Below are positions 8,500 to 22,031 of a DNA stretch of 64,000 nt, piece by piece. The notes beneath the pieces were generated by a model. It was not told the DNA's origin. It saw only the letters and a program-made list of their open reading frames with translations, and ran no database searches. Position 1 is the first letter of the stretch; each line of letters begins with the position of its first letter. The stretch lies in assembly GCA_041392125.1 (NCBI GenBank), contig JAWKMR010000008.1, forward strand, positions 1 to 64,000, written 5' to 3'. This stretch comes from Halomarinibacterium sp041392125 (GTDB taxonomy: Bacteria > Bacteroidota > Bacteroidia > Flavobacteriales > Flavobacteriaceae). Made by a program: the position numbers and the translations under genes.

Positions 8500-9452
8500 T
8501 GAGCAACACCATTACAGATACTAATTTTCAATTTCCTGGCCAAAAAGGCATTTACAAAGGGAAAGTACGTGAAGTATATACCCTGGAAAATGATATTCTA
8601 GTGATGATTGCCACCGATCGATTAAGTGCCTTTGATGTCGTCATGCCCAAGGGAATTCCTTATAAAGGACAAATTCTGAATCAAATTGCCACCAAAATGA
8701 TGAAGGACACCGAAGATTTGGTGCCTAATTGGTTGATGGCCACGCCGGACCCCAATGTTGCGGTAGGGGTCGCTTGCGAACCTTTTAAAGTGGAAATGGT
8801 CATTCGAGGCTATTTAAGTGGTCATGCAGCCCGTGAGTACAAGGCTGGAAAACGAAGGCTTTGTGGTGTTGCCATGCCCGATGGAATGATTGAAAATGAT
8901 AAATTTCCGGAGCCCATTATTACCCCTGCCACGAAAGCTGAAAAAGGAACTCACGATGAGGATATTTCCCGTGAAGATATTTTAAAAAAGCGGATCGTTT
9001 CTGAAGAAGACTATCTTCAACTGGAGGATTATACCCGAAAATTATTCCAACGAGGAACAGAAATAGCTGCAAAACGCGGACTTATTTTAGTAGATACCAA
9101 ATATGAGTTCGGAAAAACCAAAGAAGGAAAAATTGTCTTAATTGACGAAATACACACGCCGGACTCTTCGCGTTATTTTTATGCTGAAGGGTATGCAGAT
9201 AGGCAACAAAAAGGAGAGGCTCAAAAACAACTTTCCAAAGAATTTGTAAGACAATGGCTCATTGCCAATGGGTTTCAAGGCTTAGAGGGGCAGTCTGTTC
9301 CTTTTATGAGTGATGCGTATATTGAAACGGTTTCAGAACGCTATATTGAACTATTTGAAAACATTACCGGAGAAACTTTTGTAAAAGCAGATGTCTCAAA
9401 TATTCAGGAACGAATTGAAAACAATGTCCTTCAGTATTTAAAATCTCTTTAG
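8499..9452 (+). CDS. purC: Phosphoribosylaminoimidazole-succinocarboxamide synthase
   Basis: PurC catalyses the ATP-dependent joining of aspartate to CAIR, giving SAICAR in purine synthesis. The 317-residue length matches the long form found in Bacteroidota rather than the roughly 240-residue E. coli form. Visible signatures are YKGKVREVYTLEND with IATDRLSAFDV at the N-terminus, the VRGYLSGHA-type segment (here IRGYLSGHAAREY) and LIDEIHTPDSSRYFY. Co-transcription with phoH is likely. The stop overlaps that of the convergent PagL-like gene by four bases. Confidence 0.97.
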   Translation: MSNTITDTNFQFPGQKGIYKGKVREVYTLENDILVMIATDRLSAFDVVMPKGIPYKGQILNQIATKMMKDTEDLVPNWLMATPDPNVAVGVACEPFKVEMVIRGYLSGHAAREYKAGKRRLCGVAMPDGMIENDKFPEPIITPATKAEKGTHDEDISREDILKKRIVSEEDYLQLEDYTRKLFQRGTEIAAKRGLILVDTKYEFGKTKEGKIVLIDEIHTPDSSRYFYAEGYADRQQKGEAQKQLSKEFVRQWLIANGFQGLEGQSVPFMSDAYIETVSERYIELFENITGETFVKADVSNIQERIENNVLQYLKSL

Positions 9453-10711
9453 TTTCTAGGTTTCAAATTAAAACTATACACATACCCTAAACTCACTTCA
9501 GTAAAATCTGCCTGACCCAAATTGGAATTAATATGAGCGGCAATAAAAAGGTTGTTCTTCGGAACTGCATTAGTGCCAAACAGATAGTATTTTAAACCCA
9601 TTCGGGAAGATATAATTTGCTTTAAATGGTATTTTGTGTCAAACTCACCCAGCACCCAACTTTCAGGAATTTCCCTAGGAGTGTAATCCCAACCTTCATT
9701 AATACGCCAATCTATTTTATAAGCAGGTTTGTATATATTGGCGCCAATTTGAAAATCGATACCCACATGATTTAACAAAAACTCTGCATTTATAGAAACT
9801 CCTAATGCGGTTGCGTTATACCAAGGGTTCTTTTTAAAATCTTCAAATTCACGTCCTTCTTGCACTAACGATTCATTGTTTTTTATATAGTCGTAATAAT
9901 GGTCGTAGTAGCGATAGTAAAAGCCCACACCCAGTTTGTAGGTTTTGTTAATTACCTTTCCGTATTCTCCTGCCAAAGTGTAGATAGGCTTTTTATCATT
10001 AAATGCCAATGCAAGAACATTAGTACCATAACCAAAACGTAAAGAAGTAAAAGTATATATCGATTTTTCAAAAGTTTTTTCCGTTGTAGCAGCATTTAAA
10101 TTTTCTTTTTCAGGATATTTAATGTCTGCTGAAACACTCATTAAAAATGAATTCAACCCCTGATTGGGTAATTTAGTATGCCCGTTGGAGTGATGATAAT
10201 ACCCTATACCCAAACGCCAATCAATTTTTGGGTTTTGTAAAAATTCATAATTGAAACCTGCTCTGAAAGACCAGGAAATATCGGTAGTAATTGCTTGATT
10301 ATAAAAATTATCTACAGGATCGTATTTTATAGGAAAATAAGAAGCACCCATCCCTGTAATTACCTTCAGTCTTTTACTTTTAAAAATATTAAATTCAATA
10401 ATTGGCATCACTGAAAAACCATACCCAATTTCTTTGGTATTACCAAAATCGGTTACTCCCAAGGTGATTTCTGTTTTGGGAGCATTCAACCAATATGCCC
10501 ATTCTTGAGGATTATTGTAATGTTCTTTTCCGAAGCCAACAATAAGTTGTTTTTGAAGACTTCTATCCGGAAAGAAATCATTAGCTTCTGCTGAAATTCC
10601 CAACATAAACTCGGGGGTAATCACCTTTCCTGAAGACTTAAAAGACACAGATTCCTGAGAAATTGCAGCAATCGTAGCAAACAAAAATAAAGTAGTTAGT
10701 AAGTTTTTCAT
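9449..10711 (-). CDS. Acyloxyacyl hydrolase / PagL-like lipid A deacylase
   Basis: A 420-residue predicted outer-membrane beta-barrel with a signal peptide (to about residue 18, AIAAISQ region). The PagL-family catalytic signature YYHHSNG lies near residue 173, supplying the His and Ser of the active site. In the family this removes the 3-O-linked acyl chain of lipid A. The protein is about twice the length of Pseudomonas PagL. Its second half (from about residue 215) looks like another set of barrel strands (SIYTFTSLRFGYGTN), typical of Bacteroidota homologues. Regulation is not visible. Confidence 0.78.
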   Translation of the reverse strand: MKNLLTTLFLFATIAAISQESVSFKSSGKVITPEFMLGISAEANDFFPDRSLQKQLIVGFGKEHYNNPQEWAYWLNAPKTEITLGVTDFGNTKEIGYGFSVMPIIEFNIFKSKRLKVITGMGASYFPIKYDPVDNFYNQAITTDISWSFRAGFNYEFLQNPKIDWRLGIGYYHHSNGHTKLPNQGLNSFLMSVSADIKYPEKENLNAATTEKTFEKSIYTFTSLRFGYGTNVLALAFNDKKPIYTLAGEYGKVINKTYKLGVGFYYRYYDHYYDYIKNNESLVQEGREFEDFKKNPWYNATALGVSINAEFLLNHVGIDFQIGANIYKPAYKIDWRINEGWDYTPREIPESWVLGEFDTKYHLKQIISSRMGLKYYLFGTNAVPKNNLFIAAHINSNLGQADFTEVSLGYVYSFNLKPRN

Positions 10712-10779
10712 TCCCTACAAATAAAAAACATTTGTATTGAATTTTAAAATTATAAATTGCAGAAACAAAATTTTAAATT

Positions 10780-12162
10780 TTGGAGATCCTTCAAACACTT
10801 GAATCTATTACCAGTGAAACTGCTTCCATTGCTTGGGGGCTGCCCTTACTAATTATTTTAATTGGGGGAGGGTTGTATCTATTAGTTAGAATTCGATTTT
10901 TACCCTTTCGGTATTTATTTCATGCCATAGCTGTATTACGAGGAAAATACGACAATGAGAAGGATGACGGGGAAATAAGTCATTTCCAAGCATTAACTAC
11001 CGCTTTGTCGGCCACCGTCGGGATGGGAAATATAGCCGGTGTTGCCGTGGCAATTACCATTGGTGGTCCGGGCGCAATTTTTTGGATGTGGGTAAGTGCA
11101 GTGATTGGTATGTCTACCAAGTTTTTTACTGCAACCTTGGCAATTTTATACCGAGGGAAAGATAGCGAAGGAAAGATACAGGGAGGCCCTATGTATTTTA
11201 TTATGGAAGGATTAGGAAAAAAATGGAAGCCTTTAGCGGTTTTATTTAGTATTTCCGGATTGGTTGGAGCATTACCCGTTTTTAATGTAAATCAGTTAAC
11301 CCAAGCTATCGATGATATCTTGTTAAAACCAATGGGATGGTCATTAGGATTTCAATCAAATTTGGCAATTGGCATTATTTTAGCCATAATTACCGGGTTT
11401 GTTATTTTGGGTGGCCTTTCTCGAATTAGCAAGACTGCGGAAAAACTGGTGCCTACCATGGTCGTTTTGTATTTCGGGCTGGTTTTGGTGATTTTAGCAT
11501 TGAATATAGAAGTTGTCCCATATTATCTAAAACTCATTTTCACGGAGGCCTTTTCGGCTTCTTTGTTTAAGGGAGATACTTTTTTAGGTGGCGTTTTGGG
11601 CGGATTGATTCTCTTGGGAATTCGTCGTGGGGCCTTTTCCAACGAAGCCGGAATAGGGACTGCTCCCATGGCTCATGGCGCTGCAAAAACAAATGAACCC
11701 ATTCGTGAAGGGTTAGTAGCTATGCTGGGTCCAGCAATTGATACCTTGGTTATTTGTACCTTAACTGCGTTGGCAATTTTGGTGACGGGCGTATGGCAAA
11801 CCAGCGACAGCGATGGGGTTTCTTTAACTGCTACAGCCTTCAAAAACACGATTCCGTATGTTGGAGAATACGCCTTATTAGTGTGTATCCTTATATTTAG
11901 TATTTCCTCTTTGTTTTCCTATTCGTATTACGGAACAAAATGTATGTCGTTTCTTTTTGGGGCTGAAAAAAAACATATTTATAACTATTTCTATATCGCA
12001 AGTATTTTAATAGGAGCTACAACAACGCTTCAAACCATGCTAAATTTAATCGACACATTTTTCGCATTGATGGCCATTCCCACCATGACTGCAACTATTA
12101 TTTTAGCCCCTAAAGTGATTACTGAAGCAAAAAAATATTTCAATACGCTTAGAGAAAACTAA
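10780..12162 (+). CDS. Alanine:cation symporter family protein (AGCS)
   Basis: A 460-residue integral membrane protein with about ten to eleven helices, of the sodium- or proton-coupled alanine/glycine symporter family. Signatures include LSATVGMGNIAGVAVAI followed by GGPGAIFWMW (near residues 75-105), and RRGAFSNEAGIGTAPMAHG. The start taken is TTG at 10780, giving MEILQTLESI; no in-frame ATG lies closer to the family N-terminus. The substrate is probably alanine or glycine, inferred from the family. The gene end overlaps that of the convergent SGNH gene by four bases. Confidence 0.92.
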   Translation: MEILQTLESITSETASIAWGLPLLIILIGGGLYLLVRIRFLPFRYLFHAIAVLRGKYDNEKDDGEISHFQALTTALSATVGMGNIAGVAVAITIGGPGAIFWMWVSAVIGMSTKFFTATLAILYRGKDSEGKIQGGPMYFIMEGLGKKWKPLAVLFSISGLVGALPVFNVNQLTQAIDDILLKPMGWSLGFQSNLAIGIILAIITGFVILGGLSRISKTAEKLVPTMVVLYFGLVLVILALNIEVVPYYLKLIFTEAFSASLFKGDTFLGGVLGGLILLGIRRGAFSNEAGIGTAPMAHGAAKTNEPIREGLVAMLGPAIDTLVICTLTALAILVTGVWQTSDSDGVSLTATAFKNTIPYVGEYALLVCILIFSISSLFSYSYYGTKCMSFLFGAEKKHIYNYFYIASILIGATTTLQTMLNLIDTFFALMAIPTMTATIILAPKVITEAKKYFNTLREN

Positions 12163-13097
12163 TTGCTTTTTTGAATTAGGGAATCCAATTGTTGTGTGAA
12201 GATTTTTGCTCCTTTGGGATTAATGTGACTTTGATTCCAGAAATGTTCCAGTGAGAAGTGTAGTGTGTCTTCTTCAGAAAGCAAGAATTTTATATTTGGA
12301 TAGTTATATTTAATTTCTTCAAAAATACGGTCTCTTCTATTTAAAATTTCAGAATTCCTTCTTTTTAAATAGGTGTTATACATAGGAGGGGAGCAAATAA
12401 CCACCTGTTTTTGTTGCGCTTCCAACGTGTCTAGGAGTTCGAAAAACATTTTTGTATTCTCTTTGAAAAGCTTCAAATTAGGCTCTGTATTAATTTTGAA
12501 GCGAGGCATCCTGTCAATTTTCTCTTTATTGAAGTTCAATTTTGCAAATTGTTGGTAGCCGTCCGTTTCGTTAAAACCATATTCATTAATCTTTGGAATG
12601 TTACTTTTTTTAATATAATATTGGTCTATCATTTTCCAAAAAAATTTCGTGTTAGAAAGATATAGTAGTTGGTCTTTAAAATAGGCAGTTCTTTCAAAAC
12701 AATTAACATGGTAATAATGATAATAGAGACTGTTTTTCCAAAAATCCTTACCGTTATGAGGCATCTCAAAATGGCTATAAGATACTTCCAAAACCACAGT
12801 TTTAAGATTTGGGAATTGTGCTTGTAGCTGCTTATATAATTTGAAATCGGTATCGTGGTGTTGATCTCCGGAGGCCAAATTGAGAGTAGGGGAATGCATC
12901 CATTCCGGGTTAACTGCATTCATTAATTGAGAAGAACCTAATACCAGAGTTTCTATCTTTTTTCCATCTTTAGCAATAATTTCTTTATTTACTGCAAATG
13001 CTGAAGGAATTTTTTGTGTTAACCATTCGGCTACAGCATACATTCCAACCACCGGGATGAAAAATAAAAGACAGTATGTAATAAACTTACGTTGCAT
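12159..13097 (-). CDS. SGNH-hydrolase-like membrane-anchored protein, MBOAT partner
   Basis: A 312-residue protein with one N-terminal membrane segment (residues 5-23), then a predicted extracytoplasmic domain. GSSQ at residues 54-57 looks like the nucleophile block of SGNH-like acyl-transfer proteins. NQSHINPKGA near 288-297 looks like the block carrying the catalytic His, with Asn where Asp is usual. The ATG at 13097 overlaps the stop of the upstream MBOAT gene by one base, so I prefer it to a longer reading from 13178. Pairs of MBOAT plus SGNH protein transfer acyl groups to surface glycans (as AlgI with AlgJ/AlgX). I infer that role here, with unknown acceptor. Confidence 0.65.
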   Translation of the reverse strand: MQRKFITYCLLFFIPVVGMYAVAEWLTQKIPSAFAVNKEIIAKDGKKIETLVLGSSQLMNAVNPEWMHSPTLNLASGDQHHDTDFKLYKQLQAQFPNLKTVVLEVSYSHFEMPHNGKDFWKNSLYYHYYHVNCFERTAYFKDQLLYLSNTKFFWKMIDQYYIKKSNIPKINEYGFNETDGYQQFAKLNFNKEKIDRMPRFKINTEPNLKLFKENTKMFFELLDTLEAQQKQVVICSPPMYNTYLKRRNSEILNRRDRIFEEIKYNYPNIKFLLSEEDTLHFSLEHFWNQSHINPKGAKIFTQQLDSLIQKSN

Positions 13098-14521
13098 TAA
13101 AACTGAAAATAGATAAATGCCTCTTTGGGTTCGGCATATTGAATAATTATAAAAATGAATAAGTAATATATCGCCCAACGAACAGGCTTAGGAGCCCAAT
13201 CTTCAAAATGTTGCAATGGAAAATCTTTTTTTCTGAAAAGAAGTTCAGCAAAAATCATAAAAACTAAATAACCTAATTTTAACCCAATTAATGAATTAAA
13301 AGCACCCTCGGTTGTAAAACGGAATATTCTATTAAAAATAATACTAACTTGATCTAAATTTTGTGCTCTAAATATTAATGAAAATAGTGTGTAAATAGCT
13401 GTTATATAAAACCATGAAATGATTTTTGGAGCATTAAAAAATTTAGTTTCAAGAGTGGTTTTTTTTGAAAAAATAGGAAGTCGTTCAAAGACCATAAAAA
13501 TGCCATTAAAAAACCCAAAAATTAAAAAAGTCCAGTTAGCGCCGTGCCAGAACCCTACCATTGTCATGGTCAATACCACCCCCAAAGCATTGATTAATGG
13601 ATTTTTTTTAAATGAAGAGACAAATGGAATGTAACAATATTCTGTAAACCACCTTGTGAGAGTAATGTGCCACCGTTGCCAAAAATCAGAAATACTGGTC
13701 GCTAAATAGGGTAAGTTAAAGTTTTTACTTAGTTTAAAACCAAAAAGTTTTGCAGTACCTATCGCAACATCAGTATACCCGGAAAAGTCACAATACAATT
13801 GAAAGAAAAATAAGGTTCCTGAAAAAAGAAGTGTAACAAAATGATAGTTTTCCGGTGCCAGATACACCATATCTACAGCAAGGCCTAATTTTTCGGCTAC
13901 AATAATTTTTTTGAACAGTCCCCATAAAATTTGGCGTAATCCTTCTTTTGAATTTTGTAAATCGAATCCTCGTTTTTTAGCAAATTGCGGAAGTAAATCT
14001 TTTGCTTTTTCGATAGGGCCGGCAACTAACTGAGGAAAGAAACTCACAAAACAGAGAAAGTGTAATAGGTTTTTGGTAGGCTTTATCTTTTTCTGATAAA
14101 CATCAATGGTATAACTCATGGTTTGGAATGTGTAAAAACTCAATCCAACGGGAATGGCAATATTCCAAAAATTATAGTTGGTAGTATGCTCAATCTGAAA
14201 TAACGATTCGAAACTTTCAATAAAGAAATTAAAGTATTTAAATGTAAAAAGCACTCCAAGGTTCCAAAAAATACTAACCCACAGGATTGTTTTTTTCTTA
14301 ACATCAGTATTGAATTTTTCAATATAAATACCTGCAAAATAGTCGATTAAAGAGCTGGAAATAAGCAAGCCCAAAAAGCGCCAATCCCAAAAGGCATAGA
14401 AGAAATAACTAGATAATAATAAAAAAATATTTTGAAGCTTCACTCGATTAGCCCCAATAACCCAATAAATACAATATGCTATAACTAAAAAGAAGCCAAA
14501 ATCGAAAGAGTTAAATAGCAT
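13097..14521 (-). CDS. MBOAT family O-acyltransferase (AlgI-like)
   Basis: A 474-residue membrane-bound O-acyltransferase with about ten or more helices. Family signatures are FFPQLVAGPIEKAKDLLPQF and the conserved-His segment MVGFWHGANWTF (His near residue 324). AlgI-like members move acyl groups across the membrane for O-acetylation of exported polysaccharide. It is coupled to the downstream SGNH-type gene. No polysaccharide synthesis genes are nearby, so the acceptor cannot be named. Confidence 0.92.
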   Translation of the reverse strand: MLFNSFDFGFFLVIAYCIYWVIGANRVKLQNIFLLLSSYFFYAFWDWRFLGLLISSSLIDYFAGIYIEKFNTDVKKKTILWVSIFWNLGVLFTFKYFNFFIESFESLFQIEHTTNYNFWNIAIPVGLSFYTFQTMSYTIDVYQKKIKPTKNLLHFLCFVSFFPQLVAGPIEKAKDLLPQFAKKRGFDLQNSKEGLRQILWGLFKKIIVAEKLGLAVDMVYLAPENYHFVTLLFSGTLFFFQLYCDFSGYTDVAIGTAKLFGFKLSKNFNLPYLATSISDFWQRWHITLTRWFTEYCYIPFVSSFKKNPLINALGVVLTMTMVGFWHGANWTFLIFGFFNGIFMVFERLPIFSKKTTLETKFFNAPKIISWFYITAIYTLFSLIFRAQNLDQVSIIFNRIFRFTTEGAFNSLIGLKLGYLVFMIFAELLFRKKDFPLQHFEDWAPKPVRWAIYYLFIFIIIQYAEPKEAFIYFQF

Positions 14522-14559
14522 TTATAGATCGGTTACTATTAATTTCAAAATCATTTTAG

Positions 14560-15640
14560 TTAATTAAAATAACTAAACGTTTCTCCATCTTTAATTACAA
14601 GTAGTGTTTCATAGATAAGCTTAATCACATTTTCCACATCGTTTCTATGTACCATTTCGACAGTAGTATGCATATAGCGTAAGGGTAATGAAATAAGGGC
14701 ACTAGCAACACCGCCATTACTGTAGGCAAAGGCATCGGTATCGGTTCCAGTGGCTCTGGAGAGTGCAGATCTTTGAAATGGAATTTTATTTTTTTCGGCT
14801 GTAGTTACAATTAAGTCTCTTAGTTTTTGTTGTACTGCCGGTGCATAAGCAATAACGGGTCCTTCACCAATTTTTGCAAGCCCTTGTTTCTTTTGGTCTA
14901 TCATAGGGGTAGTGGTGTCATGGGTGACATCGGTTACAATAGCCACATTGGGTTTAATACGTTGGGTTATCATTTCGGCCCCACGTAGCCCTATCTCTTC
15001 TTGAACCGAATTCGTAATATAAAGTCCAAAAGGCAATTTCTTTTTATTTTCATGAAGAAGGCGAGCTACTTCAGCAATCATAAAGCCTCCCATTCTGTTA
15101 TCTAAAGCACGGCATACAAATTTGTCTTTATTTAGGATATGAAATTCATCCGGATAGGTGATAACACAACTGCATGAACCCCCATTTTTCAACTTCTTTT
15201 TTATCTTTTGCACCAATATCAATAAAAATGTTGTCAGGTTTTGGTGGTTCTTCTTTTGCCAAAGATCTGGTATGAATGGCAGGCCATCGAAAACCCCTTT
15301 TACAACCGTTTTTGGTATGTATATTTACCACCTTCGATGGGGCTATTTGATGATCGCTCCCGCCATTTCTAATCCCACATAGATAAGCCCATTGTCACCA
15401 TCATAATTTACGTACCACGATATTTCATCAACATGACCTTCAATAACTATTCGGTATTTAGCTTTAGGGTTAATAACAGCTACTGCTGTACCATAAGCCG
15501 TAATAAATTCATCTACATAAGGTTTTAGGTAGTCCATCCATAGTTTTTTAGCCATCCCATTCATAGCCAGTAGGAGAAGCATTGTTAAGATATTTTTCTA
15601 AAAAAGCAAGTGATTTTTTGTTCAGAATTGATGCTGCCAT
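14560..15640 (-). pseudogene. M42 family metallopeptidase gene broken by several frameshifts (real or assembly noise)
   Basis: The pieces read in order as an M42 (glutamyl aminopeptidase/endoglucanase-like) peptidase of roughly the expected 360 residues. The start is the ATG at 15640 (MAASILNKKSLAFLEKYLNN), followed by the zinc-site EGHVDEIS, CRALDNRMGG, QEEIGLRGAE and RYMHTTVEM. The reading frame switches at least three times, near 15550-15580, 15335-15350 and 15165-15185, with extra or missing bases in otherwise conserved text. All catalytic regions survive and the total length is almost exactly that of an intact gene. This fits base-calling indels better than long-term decay. Confidence 0.75.
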
Positions 15641-15749
15641 GAGTAATTTTTTGATTTCCTTCAAAATCGAATTAATTAATAATCGAGCCAAGGCATTTTG
15701 CTTAATTTTGGAACGATTTTGGAAACTACTTTTTAAAAAATCATTGAAA

Positions 15750-16431
15750 TTGAAATCAATCTCGTTCAGCATTCTGTTACTTTATTCCTGTTTTGCGCTA
15801 GCGCAGAATCCGTATACTGAAATCAAGACTGATTCTTCAGAAAGTTTATTATTACATTGTGGAAAGACACCATTCCCAGAGAGTATATTGATCTTGAGGA
15901 AGTAGTTTTTTACTTAATAAGTTGAAATTTAATTCCAAGGAAGATGAAAACGATACCTAATATTACGACGGAAAACCCGAAAGGTCTACCCTTTTTACGC
16001 AAGGAAATTGGCTTCCGAGCGACTAACCGTTATGACCGAAGGTTGAATACCCTTACCACTAAGAGGGATAAAGCGTTATACCAAGCGTATTCAAATATAT
16101 TGAAGAAGAATTTTCTGAAGAATTAAAAAAGCTCACGTACTGAAGGTCAAATTTTGGTTAAGCTCATCCACAGGCAAACAGGGAGAACAGCTTTTGAATT
16201 AGTTAAGGAATTGCGAACGGGCTGGCGTGCCTTTTGGTATAATACAACAGCGAGTATGTTCGATATTTCTTTGAAAGAGGAATATGCACCTTTTGAAGTA
16301 AAAGAAGACTACTGTAGTAGAGGAGTATTCTTGAACGCTCCTTTCAATCGGGTCTTTTAGTACGACAAAAACCAGCTTTTGAAATTGATTATTTAGAATT
16401 GACCTCTCATTGGAATAAAACTTCAAAATAA
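15750..16431 (+). pseudogene. DUF4294 domain protein gene broken by many frameshifts (real or assembly noise)
   Basis: The frames can be stitched into a DUF4294 protein, a flavobacterial family of unknown function. It starts with a signal-like KSISFSILLLYSCFALAQ from a TTG at 15750 (possibly an ATG damaged by an extra T). It continues LEEVVFYL, the basic segment RRKTRKVYP and VKLIHRQTGRTAFELVKEL, then the signature GWRAFWYNTTASMFDISLKE. It ends DYLELTSHWNKTSK with TAA at 16429. At least five indels fall between 15830 and 16350. The gene is divergent from the M42 gene. I cannot tell pseudogene from sequence error. Confidence 0.7.
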
Positions 16432-16555
16432 AGTTTTCCAGTTTAAAAAAAACTGTTATTTTAGTAGTTCGCCTTTTTAAAAATTTATGCCAACTTTCAA
16501 ATTTTCAGCAGTTTAAAAATTGTTAATAAAAAAGCTGTTATTTTTTTAGAAATTG

Positions 16556-16589
16556 TTTTGGTGAATTGAAAAAAGCGATTGTATATTTG
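16556..16589 (+). promoter_or_regulatory. rRNA operon promoter
   Basis: TTTTG at 16556-16560 and TATATTTG at 16582-16589 are separated by 21 bases, fitting the Bacteroidota -33/-7 promoter. Very A/T-rich sequence upstream (16435-16555), with runs of A and T, looks like an UP-type region. The rest of 16432-16799 is the untranslated leader of the operon and holds no gene that I can support. Confidence 0.72.
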
Positions 16590-16655
16590 CACCCGCAAAA
16601 AGGATGAGTGAATAAGAATCACGAGTTTCCCAGTAGCGTTAGGAATAAATAAAGA

Positions 16656-16674
16656 GTTCATTGATATATTGAAA
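16656..16674 (+). promoter_or_regulatory. Conserved rRNA leader box ahead of 16S
   Basis: GTTCATTGATATATTGAAA. Almost the same element recurs at 18815-18834 ahead of 23S. Placement before both large rRNAs suggests a leader signal for antitermination or precursor processing. The function is inferred from position only. Confidence 0.5.
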
Positions 16675-16798
16675 TTGACAGCGTAGGAATATGATCTTTC
16701 GGGATTGTATTTCAGACGAAATTAAAACTAGACTAAGTAGAGAACCTGAGATAAATTTGAGGGCTTTTTGTTGTGATTTGAGAATATTTAAGAATCAA

Positions 16799-18303
<1,505 letters not shown>

Positions 18304-18439
18304 GAGAAGTTACGCAAGAGGTCTGAAGAGATCTATAATTTTTCTGCTTGGTCTAGCTGTCAATTTTAAATTTTAGTCTAAAGCATTGGAGTCAGTATAT
18401 CAAAACTGATGACTGATTGCGAATACTGAAGACTGCTCA

Positions 18440-18516
18440 AGTCTCATAGCTCAGCTGGTTAGAGCGCTACACTGATAATGTAAGAGGTCGGCAGTTCGAG
18501 TCTGCCTATGAGACTA
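18440..18516 (+). tRNA. tRNA-Ile (GAT)
   Basis: It sits in the 16S-23S spacer, as is usual. The D arm is GCTCAGCTGGTTAGAGC, the anticodon loop CTGATAA (anticodon GAT) and the T arm GGCAG-TTCGAGT-CTGCC. The acceptor ends AGTCTCA/TGAGACT pair perfectly. The body is 77 bases rather than the usual 74: there is an extra A in the 3' side of the anticodon stem (near 18484) and two extra bases between T stem and acceptor (near 18507). These may be sequence errors. Confidence 0.9.
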
Positions 18517-18653
18517 CAAATTTAGGATTAAGGATTTATGAATATAGATTTTTGATTTTAAAACGTTCATTAAAAAAATAGAAAAGAGATTTTTTAGAAG
18601 TTGAGAGAGTTCAACAATCGTTAATCGTACTTCAACAATCTGAAATCGATTAC

Positions 18654-18730
18654 GGGGAATTAGCTCAGCTGGCTAGAGCGCCTGCCTTGCACGCAGGAGG
18701 TCAAGGGTTCGACTCCCTTATTCTCCACCA
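18654..18730 (+). tRNA. tRNA-Ala (TGC), CCA encoded
   Basis: The second spacer tRNA. The acceptor GGGGAAT pairs with ATTCTCC through one G-U pair, the anticodon loop is TTGCACG with TGC, the T loop is TTCGACT, and the 3' CCA is encoded at 18728-18730. It has normal length and appears intact. Confidence 0.95.
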
Positions 18731-18814
18731 GGCGATGCCTTGCGATAATAAATATTATCACAGAGGTATTGCAGAATGGTCGCTGATAGTATTTATCGGT
18801 GGCGATTCGCCACA

Positions 18815-18834
18815 GTTCATTGACATATTGGAAA
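18815..18834 (+). promoter_or_regulatory. Conserved rRNA leader box ahead of 23S
   Basis: GTTCATTGACATATTGGAAA differs from the box at 16656-16674 by one substitution and one inserted G. The rest of the 18731-18929 spacer contains the inverted repeat GGCGAT...(A)TCGCC around 18731-18812 and A/T-rich text. Confidence 0.5.
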
Positions 18835-18931
18835 AAGAAATACGAGAAAAGCAATTTTTTCAGTTAAAGACTTTTTTAAAAGTTTTTAGCTATAATGTAA
18901 ACTCATTAAAAGAGCAAAAAAGTACAATAAG

Positions 18932-21722
<2,791 letters not shown>

Positions 21723-21874
21723 CGCATCTCCCCTCTTAGGAGGGGAGGGCAACTCTTTTGCTCATTACAAATACATTGTTTTTTTATCGTATCCCTTTTT
21801 CCTCTATGTTAAGATATTGGTCACGCCAATGCGTGACAGTGAATAGTAAATAGTCTTACTGCTCACTCAAAACT
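21723..21874 (+). other. 23S-5S internal spacer
   Basis: About 150 bases with the inverted repeat CTCCCCTC/GAGGGGAG (21728-21749), an A/T-rich stretch and a short TTGGTCACGCCAATGCGTGAC hairpin-like segment near 21810-21830. No tRNA or ORF can be supported. Confidence 0.5.
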
Positions 21875-21982
21875 AAGGTGGTTACAGCGTCGGGGCTCAC
21901 CCCTTACCATTCCGAACAGGGAAGTTAAGCCCGACTGCGCCGATGATACTGCAGCAATGTGGAAAAGTAGGTCGCCGCCTTC
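21875..21982 (+). rRNA. rrf: 5S ribosomal RNA
   Basis: TAAGGTGGTTACAGCGTCGG at the 5' side, then CATTCCGAACAGGGAAGTTAAGC in the middle, and GTAGGTCGCCGCCTTCTT at the 3' side pair as a 5S terminal helix. A strong terminator follows directly. Ends are accurate to a few bases. Confidence 0.93.
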
Positions 21983-21986
21983 TTTT

Positions 21987-22014
21987 AAACCCCGCTACTA
22001 AGCGGGGTTTTTTT
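21987..22014 (+). terminator. rRNA operon intrinsic terminator
   Basis: AAACCCCGCT pairs with AGCGGGGTTT around an ACTA loop, followed by further T residues. It ends the rrs-rrl-rrf transcript. Confidence 0.92.
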
Positions 22015-22031
22015 ATACTATTTTAACAAAC

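Noticed and set aside
14560..16431. Several short independent proteins in the broken stretch
   Set aside because: The pieces join in order into one M42 peptidase and one DUF4294 protein, so they are fragments of two genes and not small separate genes.
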